DNA of 64,000 nt from CAIKZZ01 sp037443765 (GTDB lineage: Bacteria; Pseudomonadota; Gammaproteobacteria; Steroidobacterales; Steroidobacteraceae): contig JBBINS010000001.1 in the NCBI GenBank assembly GCA_037443765.1, positions 277,544 through 341,543 of the forward strand. The letters are read 5' to 3'. Shown piece after piece: positions 49,774 through 58,591 of this stretch. Under the pieces are notes generated by a model, which ran no database searches, had not been told where the DNA came from, and saw nothing but the letters and a program-made list of their open reading frames with translations. A program made the translations under genes and the position numbers. The number at the start of each line of letters is the position of its first letter. Position 1 is the first letter of the stretch.

Positions 49774-51019
49774 GCAGACCGAGGGTTCACAGGCCGTCGC
49801 CGAGGCGGTCGCGCTGTGCCGCCCCGAGGTGATCTGCGCCTACCCGATCTCGCCGCAGACGCACATCGTCGAAGCCCTCGGCGAGCGGGTGAAGAGCGGT
49901 GAGCTCGGGCATTGCGAGTTCATCAACGTCGAGTCGGAATTCGCGGCCATGAGCGTTGCGATCGGTGCCTCGGCGGCCGGTGCCCGCACCTACACCGCGA
50001 CCGCGAGCCAGGGGCTGCTGTTCATGGCCGAAGCGGTCTACAACGCCGCGGGGCTCGGCCTGCCGATCGTGATGACCGATGCCAATCGGGCGATCGGAGC
50101 CCCGATCAACATCTGGAACGACCACAGCGACAGCCTGTCGATGCGCGACTCGGGCTGGATCCAGCTGTTCGCTGAGACAAACCAGGAGGCGCTCGACCTG
50201 CACATCCTCGCGTTCCGCCTCGCCGAGGAGCTGTCGCTGCCGGTCATGGTCTGCATGGACGGCTTCATCCTCACGCACGCCTACGAGCGGGTCGACCTGC
50301 CGAGCCAGGAGCAGGTGGATCTGTACCTGCCGCCGTACGAGCCGCGCCAGGTACTCGACCCGCGTGAGCCCGTATCGATCGGCGCGATGGTCGGTCCCGA
50401 GGCGTTCATGGAGGTGCGCTACCTCGCCCACGCCAAGCAGCTGCAGGCGCTCGAGCGCATCCCGGCGCTCGCGCGGGAGTTCCGCGACGTGTTCGGCCGG
50501 GATTCCGGCGGCCTCGTGCACCCATACCGCACGGAGGACGCCGACACCATCGTCGTCGCGATGGGCTCGGTCCTCGGTACGATCAAGGACGTCGTCGACG
50601 AATTGCGCGAGCGCGGCACCGCGATCGGTGCGCTCGGCATCTGCTCGTACCGGCCGTCGCCACTCGCGGCGATCCGTGAGGCACTCAAAGGTGCCCGGCG
50701 GGTCGTCGTCATCGAGAAATCGCTCGCGGTCGGGCTCGGGGGCATCGTCTCGACGGACGTGCGCATGGCGCTGTCCGGGCTGCACCTGCACGGCTACACG
50801 GTCATCGCCGGGCTCGGCGGCCGCCCGATCCTGAAGAGTTCGCTGCACCGGTTGTTCGAACTGGCGATCCGCGACGAGCTCGAGCACGTCACGTTCCTCG
50901 ACCTCAACTGGGAGGTCGTCAATCGCGTCCTCGAGCGCGAGAAGGCGACGCGGCGGTCGGGCTCGATCGCGGAAAACATCCTGCGCGACCTCGGCGTCGC
51001 GGCAACGGGCGTTGCGTAA
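49766..51019 (+). CDS. 2-oxoacid:acceptor oxidoreductase alpha subunit
   Basis: 417 residues. It carries the pyrimidine-binding domain of the family (AYPISPQTHIVEALGE, NVESEFAAMSVAIGASAAGAR, TATASQGLLFMAEAVY), then the transketolase-C-like domain (IVVAMGSVLGTIKDVVDELR). The YPISPQT and GLGLPIVM segments are those of pyruvate- and related oxidoreductases. It binds thiamine diphosphate together with the beta subunit. No long insert is present. Confidence 0.93.
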   Translation: MLKQTEGSQAVAEAVALCRPEVICAYPISPQTHIVEALGERVKSGELGHCEFINVESEFAAMSVAIGASAAGARTYTATASQGLLFMAEAVYNAAGLGLPIVMTDANRAIGAPINIWNDHSDSLSMRDSGWIQLFAETNQEALDLHILAFRLAEELSLPVMVCMDGFILTHAYERVDLPSQEQVDLYLPPYEPRQVLDPREPVSIGAMVGPEAFMEVRYLAHAKQLQALERIPALAREFRDVFGRDSGGLVHPYRTEDADTIVVAMGSVLGTIKDVVDELRERGTAIGALGICSYRPSPLAAIREALKGARRVVVIEKSLAVGLGGIVSTDVRMALSGLHLHGYTVIAGLGGRPILKSSLHRLFELAIRDELEHVTFLDLNWEVVNRVLEREKATRRSGSIAENILRDLGVAATGVA

Positions 51020-51029
51020 GCGAGCCGCC

Positions 51030-52028
51030 ATGGAAACCACCGTCATCAAGTTCTACCAGACGGGCAGCTTCGCGGTCGGCAACCGCCTGCTCGATGAGTC
51101 GCAGCGCGCCGTGCAGGCGACGCTCGAGCGCTCGAACTCGCTGAATTCCGGCCACCGCGCCTGCCAGGGCTGCGGCGAGGCCCTCGGCGCCCGCTACGCA
51201 ATCGACGCCGCGATGCGCGCGACCGGCAACCAGCTGATCGCGGTCAACGCAACCGGCTGCCTCGAGGTGTTCTCGACGCCGTATCCGGAGACATCGTGGC
51301 AGCTGCCATGGATCCACTCGCTGTTCGGCAATGCCGCGGCGGTCGGCACCGGGGTCGCTGCGGCGATGCGGGTCAAGGGCCGGCAGAACGTACGCGTCAT
51401 CGCCCAGGGCGGCGACGGCGGCACGACCGACATCGGCTTCGGCTGCCTGTCGGGGATGTTCGAGCGCAACGACGACGTGCTCTACATCTGCTACGACAAC
51501 GAGGGCTACATGAATACCGGCGTGCAGCGTTCGTCGGCGACGCCGCCGGCGGCGCGCACGGCGACCACGCCACCGGTCGGGCCAGAGCCCGGCAACGTCT
51601 TCGGACAGGGGAAGTTCGTGCCGGCGATCGCGATGGCGCACAACATCCCCTATGTGGCGACCGCGTCGGTGGCCTACCTCCGCGACCTCGAGGCGAAGGT
51701 CCACAAGGCGATGGGCGTTCGCGGCGCCCGCTACATCCACGTCTTCGTACCGTGCCCGCTGGGGTGGGGCGCGGCGTCCGAGGACACGATCCGACTCGCG
51801 AGGCTCGTCGTCGAGACCGGACTCTTTCCGCTGTTCGAGGCCGAGCACGGCGAGGTGACCGGTCGCTACCACATCAGGCGCCGGGTGCAGGTCGAGGAGT
51901 ACCTGAAGCTCCAGCGCCGATACGCGCACCTGTTCGGGCGCAAGCCGGCCGTCGAGACGATCGGCCGGATCCAGGCGCTCGCCGACCGGAATATCCGCAA
52001 GTACGGCCTGCTCGGCGAGGAGGCGTAG
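51030..52028 (+). CDS. 2-oxoacid:acceptor oxidoreductase beta subunit
   Basis: 332 residues. The thiamine diphosphate motif is AQGGDGGTTDIGFGCL followed by CYDNEGYMNTG. CQGCG near residue 45 and later cysteines (Cys78, Cys218 region) are the ligands for one [4Fe-4S] cluster in this subunit type. It starts 10 bases after the alpha gene. Together they decarboxylate a 2-oxoacid to the acyl-CoA and feed electrons to the next gene product. Confidence 0.93.
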   Translation: METTVIKFYQTGSFAVGNRLLDESQRAVQATLERSNSLNSGHRACQGCGEALGARYAIDAAMRATGNQLIAVNATGCLEVFSTPYPETSWQLPWIHSLFGNAAAVGTGVAAAMRVKGRQNVRVIAQGGDGGTTDIGFGCLSGMFERNDDVLYICYDNEGYMNTGVQRSSATPPAARTATTPPVGPEPGNVFGQGKFVPAIAMAHNIPYVATASVAYLRDLEAKVHKAMGVRGARYIHVFVPCPLGWGAASEDTIRLARLVVETGLFPLFEAEHGEVTGRYHIRRRVQVEEYLKLQRRYAHLFGRKPAVETIGRIQALADRNIRKYGLLGEEA

Positions 52029-52030
52029 TC

Positions 52031-53653
52031 GTGGAAAAGCCCTTCGCCATCACCCTTGATGTCGGCTCGAGCCTCGCCAACAAGACCGGCACCTGGCGCA
52101 CGACGCGGCCGGTGTACGTGGACCGGTTGCCACCCTGCAACAATCAGTGCCCGGCCGGCGAGAACATCCAGAGCTGGCTCTACCATGCCGAGGAGGGCCA
52201 CTACGAGGAAGCGTGGCGCAAGATCATGGAGGAGAACCCGTTCCCCGCGGTCATGGGCCGGGTCTGCTACCACACCTGCGAGACGGCCTGTAACCGAGCG
52301 ACGCTCGACGAGTCGGTCGGCATCAACGGCGTCGAGCGCTTTCTCGGCGACCAGGCGATCAAGCACGACTGGAGGATTGCGCCCGGCCCACCGACCGGCA
52401 AGAAGGTGCTCGTGGTCGGCGCCGGGCCCGCAGGTCTCGCCTGCGCCTACCATCTCGCGCGGCTCGGCCACGCGGTGACGGTACTCGAGTCCGCGCCGAA
52501 GGCCGGCGGCATGCTCCGCTACGGCATCCCCAAGTACCGGATGCCGCGCGAGAAACTCAACGCCGAGATCCAGCGCATCGCCGCCATGGGCGTCGACATC
52601 CGACTGAATTCATCCGTCGCCGACCTCGCGGCCGAGATCGCGATCGGTGGCTTCGACGCGACGTTCGTCGCGGCGGGCGCGCCGCTCGGGCGCATGACCG
52701 ACGTTCCGACGAGCGGCAAGCTCCCGGTGCTCGACGCGGTCCGCATCCTGCGGCAACTCGAACTCGAGGAGCCGGTGCCGCTGCGCGGGCGGGTCGTGAT
52801 CTATGGTGGCGGCAATACGGCGTTCGACGTCGCCCGCTCGGCCGTGCGGCTCGGTGCCCTCGAGTCACTGGTGGTCTATCGCCGCACGCGCGAGCGGATG
52901 CCCGCGCACCGCTCGGAAATCAAGGAGGCCCTCGAGGAGGGCGTCACGCTGCTGTGCCTGTCGACGGTGCGGGACGTCGGCGCGACGAGCATCACGGTCG
53001 AGAAGATGGAGCTCGACGCCAAGGGGTTCCCGCAACCGACCGGCGAGCTCACGACGCTCGAGGCCAGCTCGCTCGTGCTCGCGCTCGGCCAGGACACGGA
53101 ACTGTCGTTCCTGGACCGGGTCCAGGGCCTTGAGTTCGCGAACGGCATGCTGCGGGTCGACCGCACGATGGCGACCGGCTGCCCCGGCGTGTTCGCCGGC
53201 GGCGACATGGTTCCGGCGGATCGCAATGCGACGGTCGCGATCGGCCACGGCAAGAAAGCGGCACGCCACATCGACGCCTTCCTGCGCGGCGAGCCGCTGA
53301 GCCGCCACCCGAAGCACGAGTTGGCGACGGCGGACCGGATGAACACCTGGTACTACTCGGATGCGCCGCGCGCATTGCGGCCGATCCTCGAAGCGGTGCG
53401 CCGCACGTCGGGATTCGCGGAGGTCGTCGGCGACTACGATGAGGGGACGGCACTCTACGAGGCGCGCCGCTGCATGTCCTGCGGCAACTGCTTCGAGTGC
53501 GACAACTGCTACGGCGTCTGCCCGGACAACGCGGTGATCAAGCTCGGGCCCGGCAAGCGGTTCGAGTTCAACTACGACTACTGCAAGGGCTGCGGCATCT
53601 GCATCGCCGAGTGTCCGTGCGGAGCCATCGCGAAGGTGCCCGAGACGATCTGA
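52031..53653 (+). CDS. NAD(P)H:acceptor (GltD-like) flavoprotein fused to a two-cluster ferredoxin, delta/epsilon subunit
   Basis: 540 residues from a GTG 2 bases after the beta gene. An N-terminal GltD-type Fe-S domain comes first (PPCNNQCPAGENIQSW, CYHTCETACNR). A double Rossmann FAD/NAD(P)H domain follows (VLVVGAGPAGLACAYHLARL, VVIYGGGNTAFDVARSAV, FAGGDMVP). The C-terminal ferredoxin domain (about residues 475-540) has CMSCGNCFECDNCYGVCP and CKGCGICIAECPCGAI, so two [4Fe-4S] clusters. It lets the enzyme use NAD(P) instead of free ferredoxin. Phenylglyoxylate dehydrogenase and 2-oxoglutarate oxidoreductases of aromatic degraders are built from similar parts, but in separate genes. Confidence 0.9.
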   Translation: MEKPFAITLDVGSSLANKTGTWRTTRPVYVDRLPPCNNQCPAGENIQSWLYHAEEGHYEEAWRKIMEENPFPAVMGRVCYHTCETACNRATLDESVGINGVERFLGDQAIKHDWRIAPGPPTGKKVLVVGAGPAGLACAYHLARLGHAVTVLESAPKAGGMLRYGIPKYRMPREKLNAEIQRIAAMGVDIRLNSSVADLAAEIAIGGFDATFVAAGAPLGRMTDVPTSGKLPVLDAVRILRQLELEEPVPLRGRVVIYGGGNTAFDVARSAVRLGALESLVVYRRTRERMPAHRSEIKEALEEGVTLLCLSTVRDVGATSITVEKMELDAKGFPQPTGELTTLEASSLVLALGQDTELSFLDRVQGLEFANGMLRVDRTMATGCPGVFAGGDMVPADRNATVAIGHGKKAARHIDAFLRGEPLSRHPKHELATADRMNTWYYSDAPRALRPILEAVRRTSGFAEVVGDYDEGTALYEARRCMSCGNCFECDNCYGVCPDNAVIKLGPGKRFEFNYDYCKGCGICIAECPCGAIAKVPETI

Positions 53654-53689
53654 GCCGTGGCGCGCATGTGCGGGCGCCGGCGTGCGGAC

Positions 53690-54190
53690 ACTGACCCGAC
53701 ATCCAGCGCCTCCTGAAGGGCCAGCGCCTGCGACGCGTCGGCCGGATGCCGCTCACGCCAGCCGACGTGACCGGTCGCGCTCGAGGGCGGGAGCTTTCGC
53801 GAGTCGGCCGCGTGGACGAGGTGAATCACGGCGTCCTGCGCATCGGCGCCAACGCGCAGCGACCGAAGCCCCGGACATCGGCAGGGGCGCGGAGCACCGT
53901 GCCGCTGAGGTGCGTGAGGCGCGCGGTGGCATCGTCGACGTCATCGACGCGATGAGGCGATCCAGCGGGACGGCCGCCGGCCTCGGCCGCCTCGGGTGGC
54001 AGCGGCATCAGCCCGGCGATCTCCTTCCCGCCGGCTGCAGCAGCGTGTAGCTCATGGCCGGCAGCTGTATCGGCTGCAGGTCCCAGCCGACGACTGCGCC
54101 ATGGAGAGCCCGCGCGGCGGCGGTCATCGGTGTCCACCTCGGCGAGCGGCGTGGCCGCGGCCCGGGGGGACGCCTCGGCAATATACGCCA
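53690..54190 (-). pseudogene. Decayed two-domain VOC (glyoxalase/dioxygenase superfamily) gene
   Basis: Three minus-strand frames carry consecutive pieces of one VOC protein. GAVVGWDLQPIQLPAMSYTL (near 54112) runs in one frame. After a shift near 54030, KEIAGLMPLPPEAAEAG and HRVDDVDDATARLTHL continue in another. After a second shift near 53835, DAQDAVIHL and GHVGWRERHPADASQALAL (start of domain two) follow in the third. A further shift precedes GAVVGW. At least three frameshifts and the missing C-terminal domain make it inactive. The limits are approximate. Confidence 0.7.
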
Positions 54191-54219
54191 TTGACGTAGG
54201 TACGCCCCTGACGTACGTT
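54191..54219 (+). promoter_or_regulatory. Promoter with repeated TGACGTA sites before the HTH gene
   Basis: TTGACG (54191-54196) and TACGTT (54214-54219) are 17 bases apart. TGACGTA occurs at 54192 and again at 54209, and an ACGTACGT palindrome lies at 54211-54218. The repeats cover both hexamers, as expected for autorepression by the HTH protein encoded downstream. Confidence 0.5.
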
Positions 54220-54249
54220 GTGGCGTCGCCAGAACCGGAGTTCCCGACG

Positions 54250-54564
54250 GTGGACCGAGAGTTTTTCCAGGCGCTGCTCGAGGCGACGCGCGAGGCGCGC
54301 CGCCGCCGCCACGCGCTGCCCGACCGCTGGCTGCGCGGCAAGGCCCGCCGCCCCCCCGCAGCGGCGGACGGCGAGCTCGACGTGCGTGCCGTGCGCGCGC
54401 TGACGAAGCTGAGCCAGGCCAAGTTCGCGGAACTGCTGTCGATCGAGGTGTCGACGTTGCGCAACTGGGAACAGGGGCGGCGTGCACCTTCCGGCCCTGC
54501 CCGGGCGCTCTTGCGGGCGATACACCGCAACCCGGTCGACGTCATCAAGGCGCTCAACGGGTGA
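54250..54564 (+). CDS. HTH-type regulator, NadS/HigA-like antitoxin family
   Basis: 104 residues from a GTG at 54250 with GGAG 9 bases upstream; the longer frame to 54130 runs through the promoter. The first 40 residues are charged and helical. The C-terminal half is a Cro/C1-type HTH (VRALTKLSQAKFAELLSIEV and STLRNWEQGRRAPSGPA). This is the NadS/HigA-2 layout. A RelE/HigB toxin gene usually precedes it, but none is present; the VOC relic lies there instead. A hydrolase gene starts 7 bases downstream. Confidence 0.85.
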   Translation: MDREFFQALLEATREARRRRHALPDRWLRGKARRPPAAADGELDVRAVRALTKLSQAKFAELLSIEVSTLRNWEQGRRAPSGPARALLRAIHRNPVDVIKALNG

Positions 54565-54571
54565 GGAGTCC

Positions 54572-55780
54572 ATGACCACACTGCACGCCCTCTTGAGCGG
54601 TTCCTCGGCACTCGCCACCGACGCGACGGTCGGGCTGATCGACCTCGTTGAGCACCTGCACGCGACGATTGGCGACCGCCGGGGACCGGTGGGACCGGCG
54701 TCGGCCGGCACGACGCGCGGGCTCACCGGGACTGTCTACCGCACTCTGCGCGGTGCGACCCGCGTCGTCGGCCGCGGCGCGGGGCTCGGCCTCGCCTCGC
54801 TAGGCGCGCTGCTTCCGGAGCGCGGGCCCGGCGCACGTCTCGAGACCTTCGTCGGCGTGCTCAACGGCGTGCAGGGCGACTACCTCGAGCAAACCGCGAA
54901 CCCGCTGGCGATCGAGATGTGCCTCAGGCGCGGGGGCAGGCCGATCGAGCCTTCGGCGCTCGCGCCGGCGGGCGTCACCGGCAAGGCGCTCGTGCTCGTG
55001 CACGGCCTGTGCCTGACGGACCTGCAGTGGCGGCGCAACGGGCACGACTACGGCCGGTCGCTCGCGCGCGACCACGGCTACACTCCGCTGTACCTGCACT
55101 ACAACAGCGGCTTGCACGTCTCCGAGAACGGACGTCGGCTCGCGGCGCTGCTCGAGGACCTTGCCGGCCGCTGGCCGGTGCCGCTGGAGGAGATCGCGAT
55201 CCTGGGCCACAGCATGGGCGGCCTCGTCGCCCGCAGCGCCTGCCACTATGGACGGCTAGCCGGCCACGCGTGGGTCGGCCAGCTGCGCCGCATCGCGTTT
55301 CTCGGCACGCCGCACCATGGCGCGCCGCTGGAGCGTGGCGGCAACCGTCTCGACTTCCTGCTGGACCTGAGCCCGTACTCGGCGCCATTCACGAGGCTCG
55401 GCAGGGCGCGAAGCGCGGGCATCACCGACCTGCGCTACGGCAACGTCTGCGACGAGGACTGGCGGGGGCGGGACCGATTCGAGATCGGCCCCGATCCCCG
55501 GCAACCGGTTCCGCTGCCGCGAGGCGTGCAGTGCTACGTGCTCGCCGCCGTCCTCGGCAAGCGGCGCGGCCCGATCGGCGACCGACTGGTCGGCGACGGA
55601 CTCGTGCCGCTCGACAGCGCCCTCGGGCGCCACGCCCGGCCGGAATTCGCATTGCCCGTGCCGACATCGCACCAGCTGGTTTGCTACGGTACCGGGCATC
55701 TTGAACTACTCGGCAGCCGCGGCGTCTATACGCGGCTGTCGGCGTGGTTCGCCGAGCGTGCCGTGCGCCGGGAGCCGTAA
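54572..55780 (+). CDS. Alpha/beta hydrolase, PGAP1/lipase-like
   Basis: 402 residues with AGGAG before the ATG. The hydrolase domain starts near residue 135 (LVLVHGLCLTDLQWRRNG), with the nucleophile Ser in GHSMGGLVARSA, FLGTPHHGAPLERGG, and a likely catalytic His near the C-terminus (GTGHLELL). The first 130 residues hold no known domain and lack a clear signal peptide. Triacylglycerol lipases and PGAP1-like esterases share this pattern. It is probably co-transcribed with the HTH gene. Confidence 0.85.
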   Translation: MTTLHALLSGSSALATDATVGLIDLVEHLHATIGDRRGPVGPASAGTTRGLTGTVYRTLRGATRVVGRGAGLGLASLGALLPERGPGARLETFVGVLNGVQGDYLEQTANPLAIEMCLRRGGRPIEPSALAPAGVTGKALVLVHGLCLTDLQWRRNGHDYGRSLARDHGYTPLYLHYNSGLHVSENGRRLAALLEDLAGRWPVPLEEIAILGHSMGGLVARSACHYGRLAGHAWVGQLRRIAFLGTPHHGAPLERGGNRLDFLLDLSPYSAPFTRLGRARSAGITDLRYGNVCDEDWRGRDRFEIGPDPRQPVPLPRGVQCYVLAAVLGKRRGPIGDRLVGDGLVPLDSALGRHARPEFALPVPTSHQLVCYGTGHLELLGSRGVYTRLSAWFAERAVRREP

Positions 55781-55799
55781 CCGTCGCCGCGGCGCGGAA

Positions 55800-57377
55800 T
55801 CAAGCCGCCCGTTCGCTCGCGCCGCCGAGCTCCTCCATGACCCGCCGAGCGGCGACGAAGCTGAACGCCATGATCGTGAAGCTCGGGTCGACGGACACTG
55901 CCGTGGGGAATACCGAGCTGTCCGCGACGAACAGGTTCCTGAAGCCGTGGACGCGGTGGCTCGAGTCGACGACCGAGGTCGCCGCCGAGCGCCCCATCGC
56001 GCAGCCACCAGACGGGTGCGGAGCCCCCATGAACAGCCCGGAGGCCGTGACCGAGAGCTCGTCGATTCGAGCGAGTGAATCGCCCGGCCGGAAGGCGAGC
56101 GCCTGGCTGCCCGACACCACCGCATGGGTCGCGCCGGCCGCGAACTGGAGCCCGAGCTGCTTGCGCACGAGGTCGCGCAGCATCGCGGTGGTGACCGGCC
56201 CGAACGGGTAGTGCACGCGGGTGGCTCCCGTCGAGTCGATCCGGATCTCGCCGAGCTCATCGGGATGGTCGTCGATCCAGCCGATCGTGCTGCCGATCCT
56301 GGGCAGCTGCCGCATCCAGGCACCGTGGGCGTCACCGATCAGCGGCAGCGTCGCGGCCAGCATCGCGGGCTGAATCTGGTTCGGCATCAGCAGGTAGCCG
56401 CCCTCGGTGTACCGGCCTCGCTGGTCGTAGCGTGCGAGCCGGAACTCGTCGATACCGAAGGCCGCCGGGATGTTGCGCCAGAGGACGATGTCCTCGTCGT
56501 AGAGAGCGTGCACCATCGGCGAAGGATTGAAGCCGAAGCGCTTGCCGAGCGCGGGCAGGCGGCTACCGAGGCCGTTGCGAAGCAGCAAGGCGGCGCTGTT
56601 GTAGCCGCCGGCGGCGACTACGAAGGCCCTGGCGCGGACCGTCAGCGTCACGCCGGATGGGGTTGCGCGAGCGCGGTCGATGACCTCGGCGCGAAGCGCG
56701 TGTACCCGCCCGTCGGCGGGCTCGAACCGCCGCGCGCGCACATCGGCGTAGATCCGTGCGCCGTTCGCGACTGCCGTTCGCAGGTGCGTGACGAGCTGGC
56801 TACGCTTGGCCTCGTAGACGCAGCCCTGCATGCAGTGGCCCGACTTCTGGCAGTTGCGCCGAGCGGAGGGCACGCGGCCGCCTTGCCACCCGAGTGTGGC
56901 GGACGCCTGGCGCACGAGCTGGTTCATGCGGTTGAAGTACTCGTCCGGGGCCTCCTGCACGCTGAGCGTCTCGGTCAGCTCGTCCCACGCGGGCGTCAGC
57001 GTCGCGTGGTCGTGGTCCGTGACGCCGTAGCGCTCCGCCCACAGCGCGAGCCGGTCGTCGGGCGTGCGGAAGCTGTCGGCCCAGTAGTGCACCGAGGCGC
57101 CGCCGACGTTGTGGCCATAGAGCAGCGTCGTGCCGCCGTCCGCCGAGGTCTCGAGGCTCCGCTCGGCGGACAGCTTGGCATTCATGTTGAGTTCGTCCTG
57201 GTCGAACGAACCGGTCGGATAGTGACCGCCCTGCTCGAGCACGACGACGTCGATGCCACGCTCGGCGAGCTTGTGCGCGACCGTCGCGCCGCCGCAGCCC
57301 GAGCCGACGACGCAGACGTCAGCGGTTACCGTTGCGTCGGCCGTGAGGTCCCGGAACTCGAGGATCCGGCCGCTCAC
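55800..57377 (-). CDS. GMC-family FAD oxidoreductase (catalytic subunit of a membrane dehydrogenase)
   Basis: 525 residues from a GTG that overlaps the stop of the small-subunit gene (GTGA). The FAD motif VVGSGCGGATVAHKLAERG is near residue 20, and HPSGGCAMG with NLFVADSSVFPTAVSVDPS lies near the C-terminus. CQKSGHCMQGC (spacing C-x5-C-x3-C) resembles the cysteines that hold a [3Fe-4S] cluster in bacterial FAD-glucose dehydrogenase. It has no export signal, so it probably leaves the cell with the Tat-tagged partner. The substrate could be a sugar, sugar acid or alcohol. Confidence 0.9.
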   Translation of the reverse strand: MSGRILEFRDLTADATVTADVCVVGSGCGGATVAHKLAERGIDVVVLEQGGHYPTGSFDQDELNMNAKLSAERSLETSADGGTTLLYGHNVGGASVHYWADSFRTPDDRLALWAERYGVTDHDHATLTPAWDELTETLSVQEAPDEYFNRMNQLVRQASATLGWQGGRVPSARRNCQKSGHCMQGCVYEAKRSQLVTHLRTAVANGARIYADVRARRFEPADGRVHALRAEVIDRARATPSGVTLTVRARAFVVAAGGYNSAALLLRNGLGSRLPALGKRFGFNPSPMVHALYDEDIVLWRNIPAAFGIDEFRLARYDQRGRYTEGGYLLMPNQIQPAMLAATLPLIGDAHGAWMRQLPRIGSTIGWIDDHPDELGEIRIDSTGATRVHYPFGPVTTAMLRDLVRKQLGLQFAAGATHAVVSGSQALAFRPGDSLARIDELSVTASGLFMGAPHPSGGCAMGRSAATSVVDSSHRVHGFRNLFVADSSVFPTAVSVDPSFTIMAFSFVAARRVMEELGGASERAA

Positions 57378-57970
57378 CGCGGCGCCCCGTCGCGCAGTGC
57401 CGCGAAATAGACGCGTTGCTCGCTGAGGATCGGCTCGATCCGGGCGAACGGGCCGTCGTACCCGGTCGCCGCCCACGTCGCGGGATGCCCGTAGTAGAAG
57501 AGGTGCACCATCATCCGCACGCTCCCCGCCACCGCGCGCGGTCCCGCGAATCGGCTCTGCGTCGCGGCCGTGAGTACGTTGCGGCGCGCTTCGATCGCGA
57601 GGCGGCTAAACCTCGAGAGGTGGCCGTACAGGAGCGGCAGGTACTCGAGCGCGTCGATCGCCGTGCGGATGTCGTCACGGACCTCGGCACCGACGAAGTA
57701 GGTCTCCTCGTCGAACCGGTCGAGGACGCGGGCGTCGGTCGCGGGGGGGAACGGGGCCATCGTCGGGACGACGGCCGCGATCAGGGCCTCGAGCGTCGCG
57801 ACCTGTCGGTCGTCGAAACTGAGGCAACGGTTCCCGTCGCGGGTCGCGCGGCGTCCGCCGGCGCCGCTGGGCGCGCAACCGCTGAGCACGACGGCGCCGA
57901 GTCCGAGCGCGAGCCCGAGCACGCGTCGGCGCGAGAGTCCGGCGAGGGTCGAATGCGGTTGCGGAATCAT
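57374..57970 (-). CDS. Gluconate 2-dehydrogenase subunit 3-like Tat protein
   Basis: 198 residues. The N-terminus has a twin-arginine motif (SRRRVLGLALG) and then a lipobox-like LSGC. The helical remainder (FDDRQVATLEALIAAVVPT, RFSRLAIEARRNVL, VHLFYYGHPATW) matches the small subunit of gluconate/sugar FAD dehydrogenases. It helps export and mature the GMC subunit encoded directly downstream. The usual third gene, a multihaem cytochrome c subunit, is not adjacent. Confidence 0.88.
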   Translation of the reverse strand: MIPQPHSTLAGLSRRRVLGLALGLGAVVLSGCAPSGAGGRRATRDGNRCLSFDDRQVATLEALIAAVVPTMAPFPPATDARVLDRFDEETYFVGAEVRDDIRTAIDALEYLPLLYGHLSRFSRLAIEARRNVLTAATQSRFAGPRAVAGSVRMMVHLFYYGHPATWAATGYDGPFARIEPILSEQRVYFAALRDGAPR

Positions 57971-58129
57971 CGGCGGACCTCCGATGCGTGGCGTGCGATC
58001 AGTGCGCCATCATATCGGCTTCGGTCGCCGCGCGAATCGGGCCAGTGCGCGTGAGCGTCTCGCGGCGGCGCCGGCGGGGCGGTCGCGGGTACAATCCCGG
58101 CTTGCTGCCGCCGCCACCCAAGGGCCCCA

Positions 58130-58570
58130 ATGGACGCCGTGCTCACCATTGCCTTCGCCGCGATCGCCGCCATCGGCAATGCGCTGTTCGCGCTCGGCCA
58201 GCGGCAGTCGCACGGGATTCCGAACGGACTGCTGTTCGTCGGGCTGAGCGCGTTCGTCGCCTTCGCGCTGGCACTCGCCTGCGCGCCGATGCTGGGCCCG
58301 TTCGACGTCGGCGCCCTGATCCGCAGCCAATGGCGATCGCTACTGCTGAGCGGCACAGGCCTTTTCCTGACCTACGTCGGCTTCAATCTGCTCTACGGCC
58401 GCTTCGGCACGTCGCCGTACGTCGTCTATGCGGCGCTCGCGATCATCACGACGACGGTCGGAGTCGGCTTTCTCTACCTCCGCGAGCCGGTGAACCAGTA
58501 CCACGTCGCCGCGGTTCTGCTCGCTGCGGCCGCGATCGTCCTCTTTTCGGTCGGCCAGTCGAAGGTGTGA
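58130..58570 (+). CDS. Small EamA/DMT-like membrane protein
   Basis: 146 residues with four hydrophobic segments (residues 5-22, 33-52, 72-90, 95-140). FGTSPYVVYAALAIITTTVG and FLYLREPVNQYHVAAVLLA resemble one repeat of drug/metabolite transporters, as in SMR or half-EamA proteins. It would act as a dimer in the inner membrane. No substrate can be proposed. Confidence 0.8.
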   Translation: MDAVLTIAFAAIAAIGNALFALGQRQSHGIPNGLLFVGLSAFVAFALALACAPMLGPFDVGALIRSQWRSLLLSGTGLFLTYVGFNLLYGRFGTSPYVVYAALAIITTTVGVGFLYLREPVNQYHVAAVLLAAAAIVLFSVGQSKV

Positions 58571-58591
58571 GCGTATCGCGGCGTGGCGACG

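Noticed and set aside
54130..54249. Longer N-terminus for the HTH protein, starting at 54130
   Set aside because: It would place the promoter hexamers and repeats inside the coding region and lacks family similarity. The GTG at 54250 has a ribosome site.
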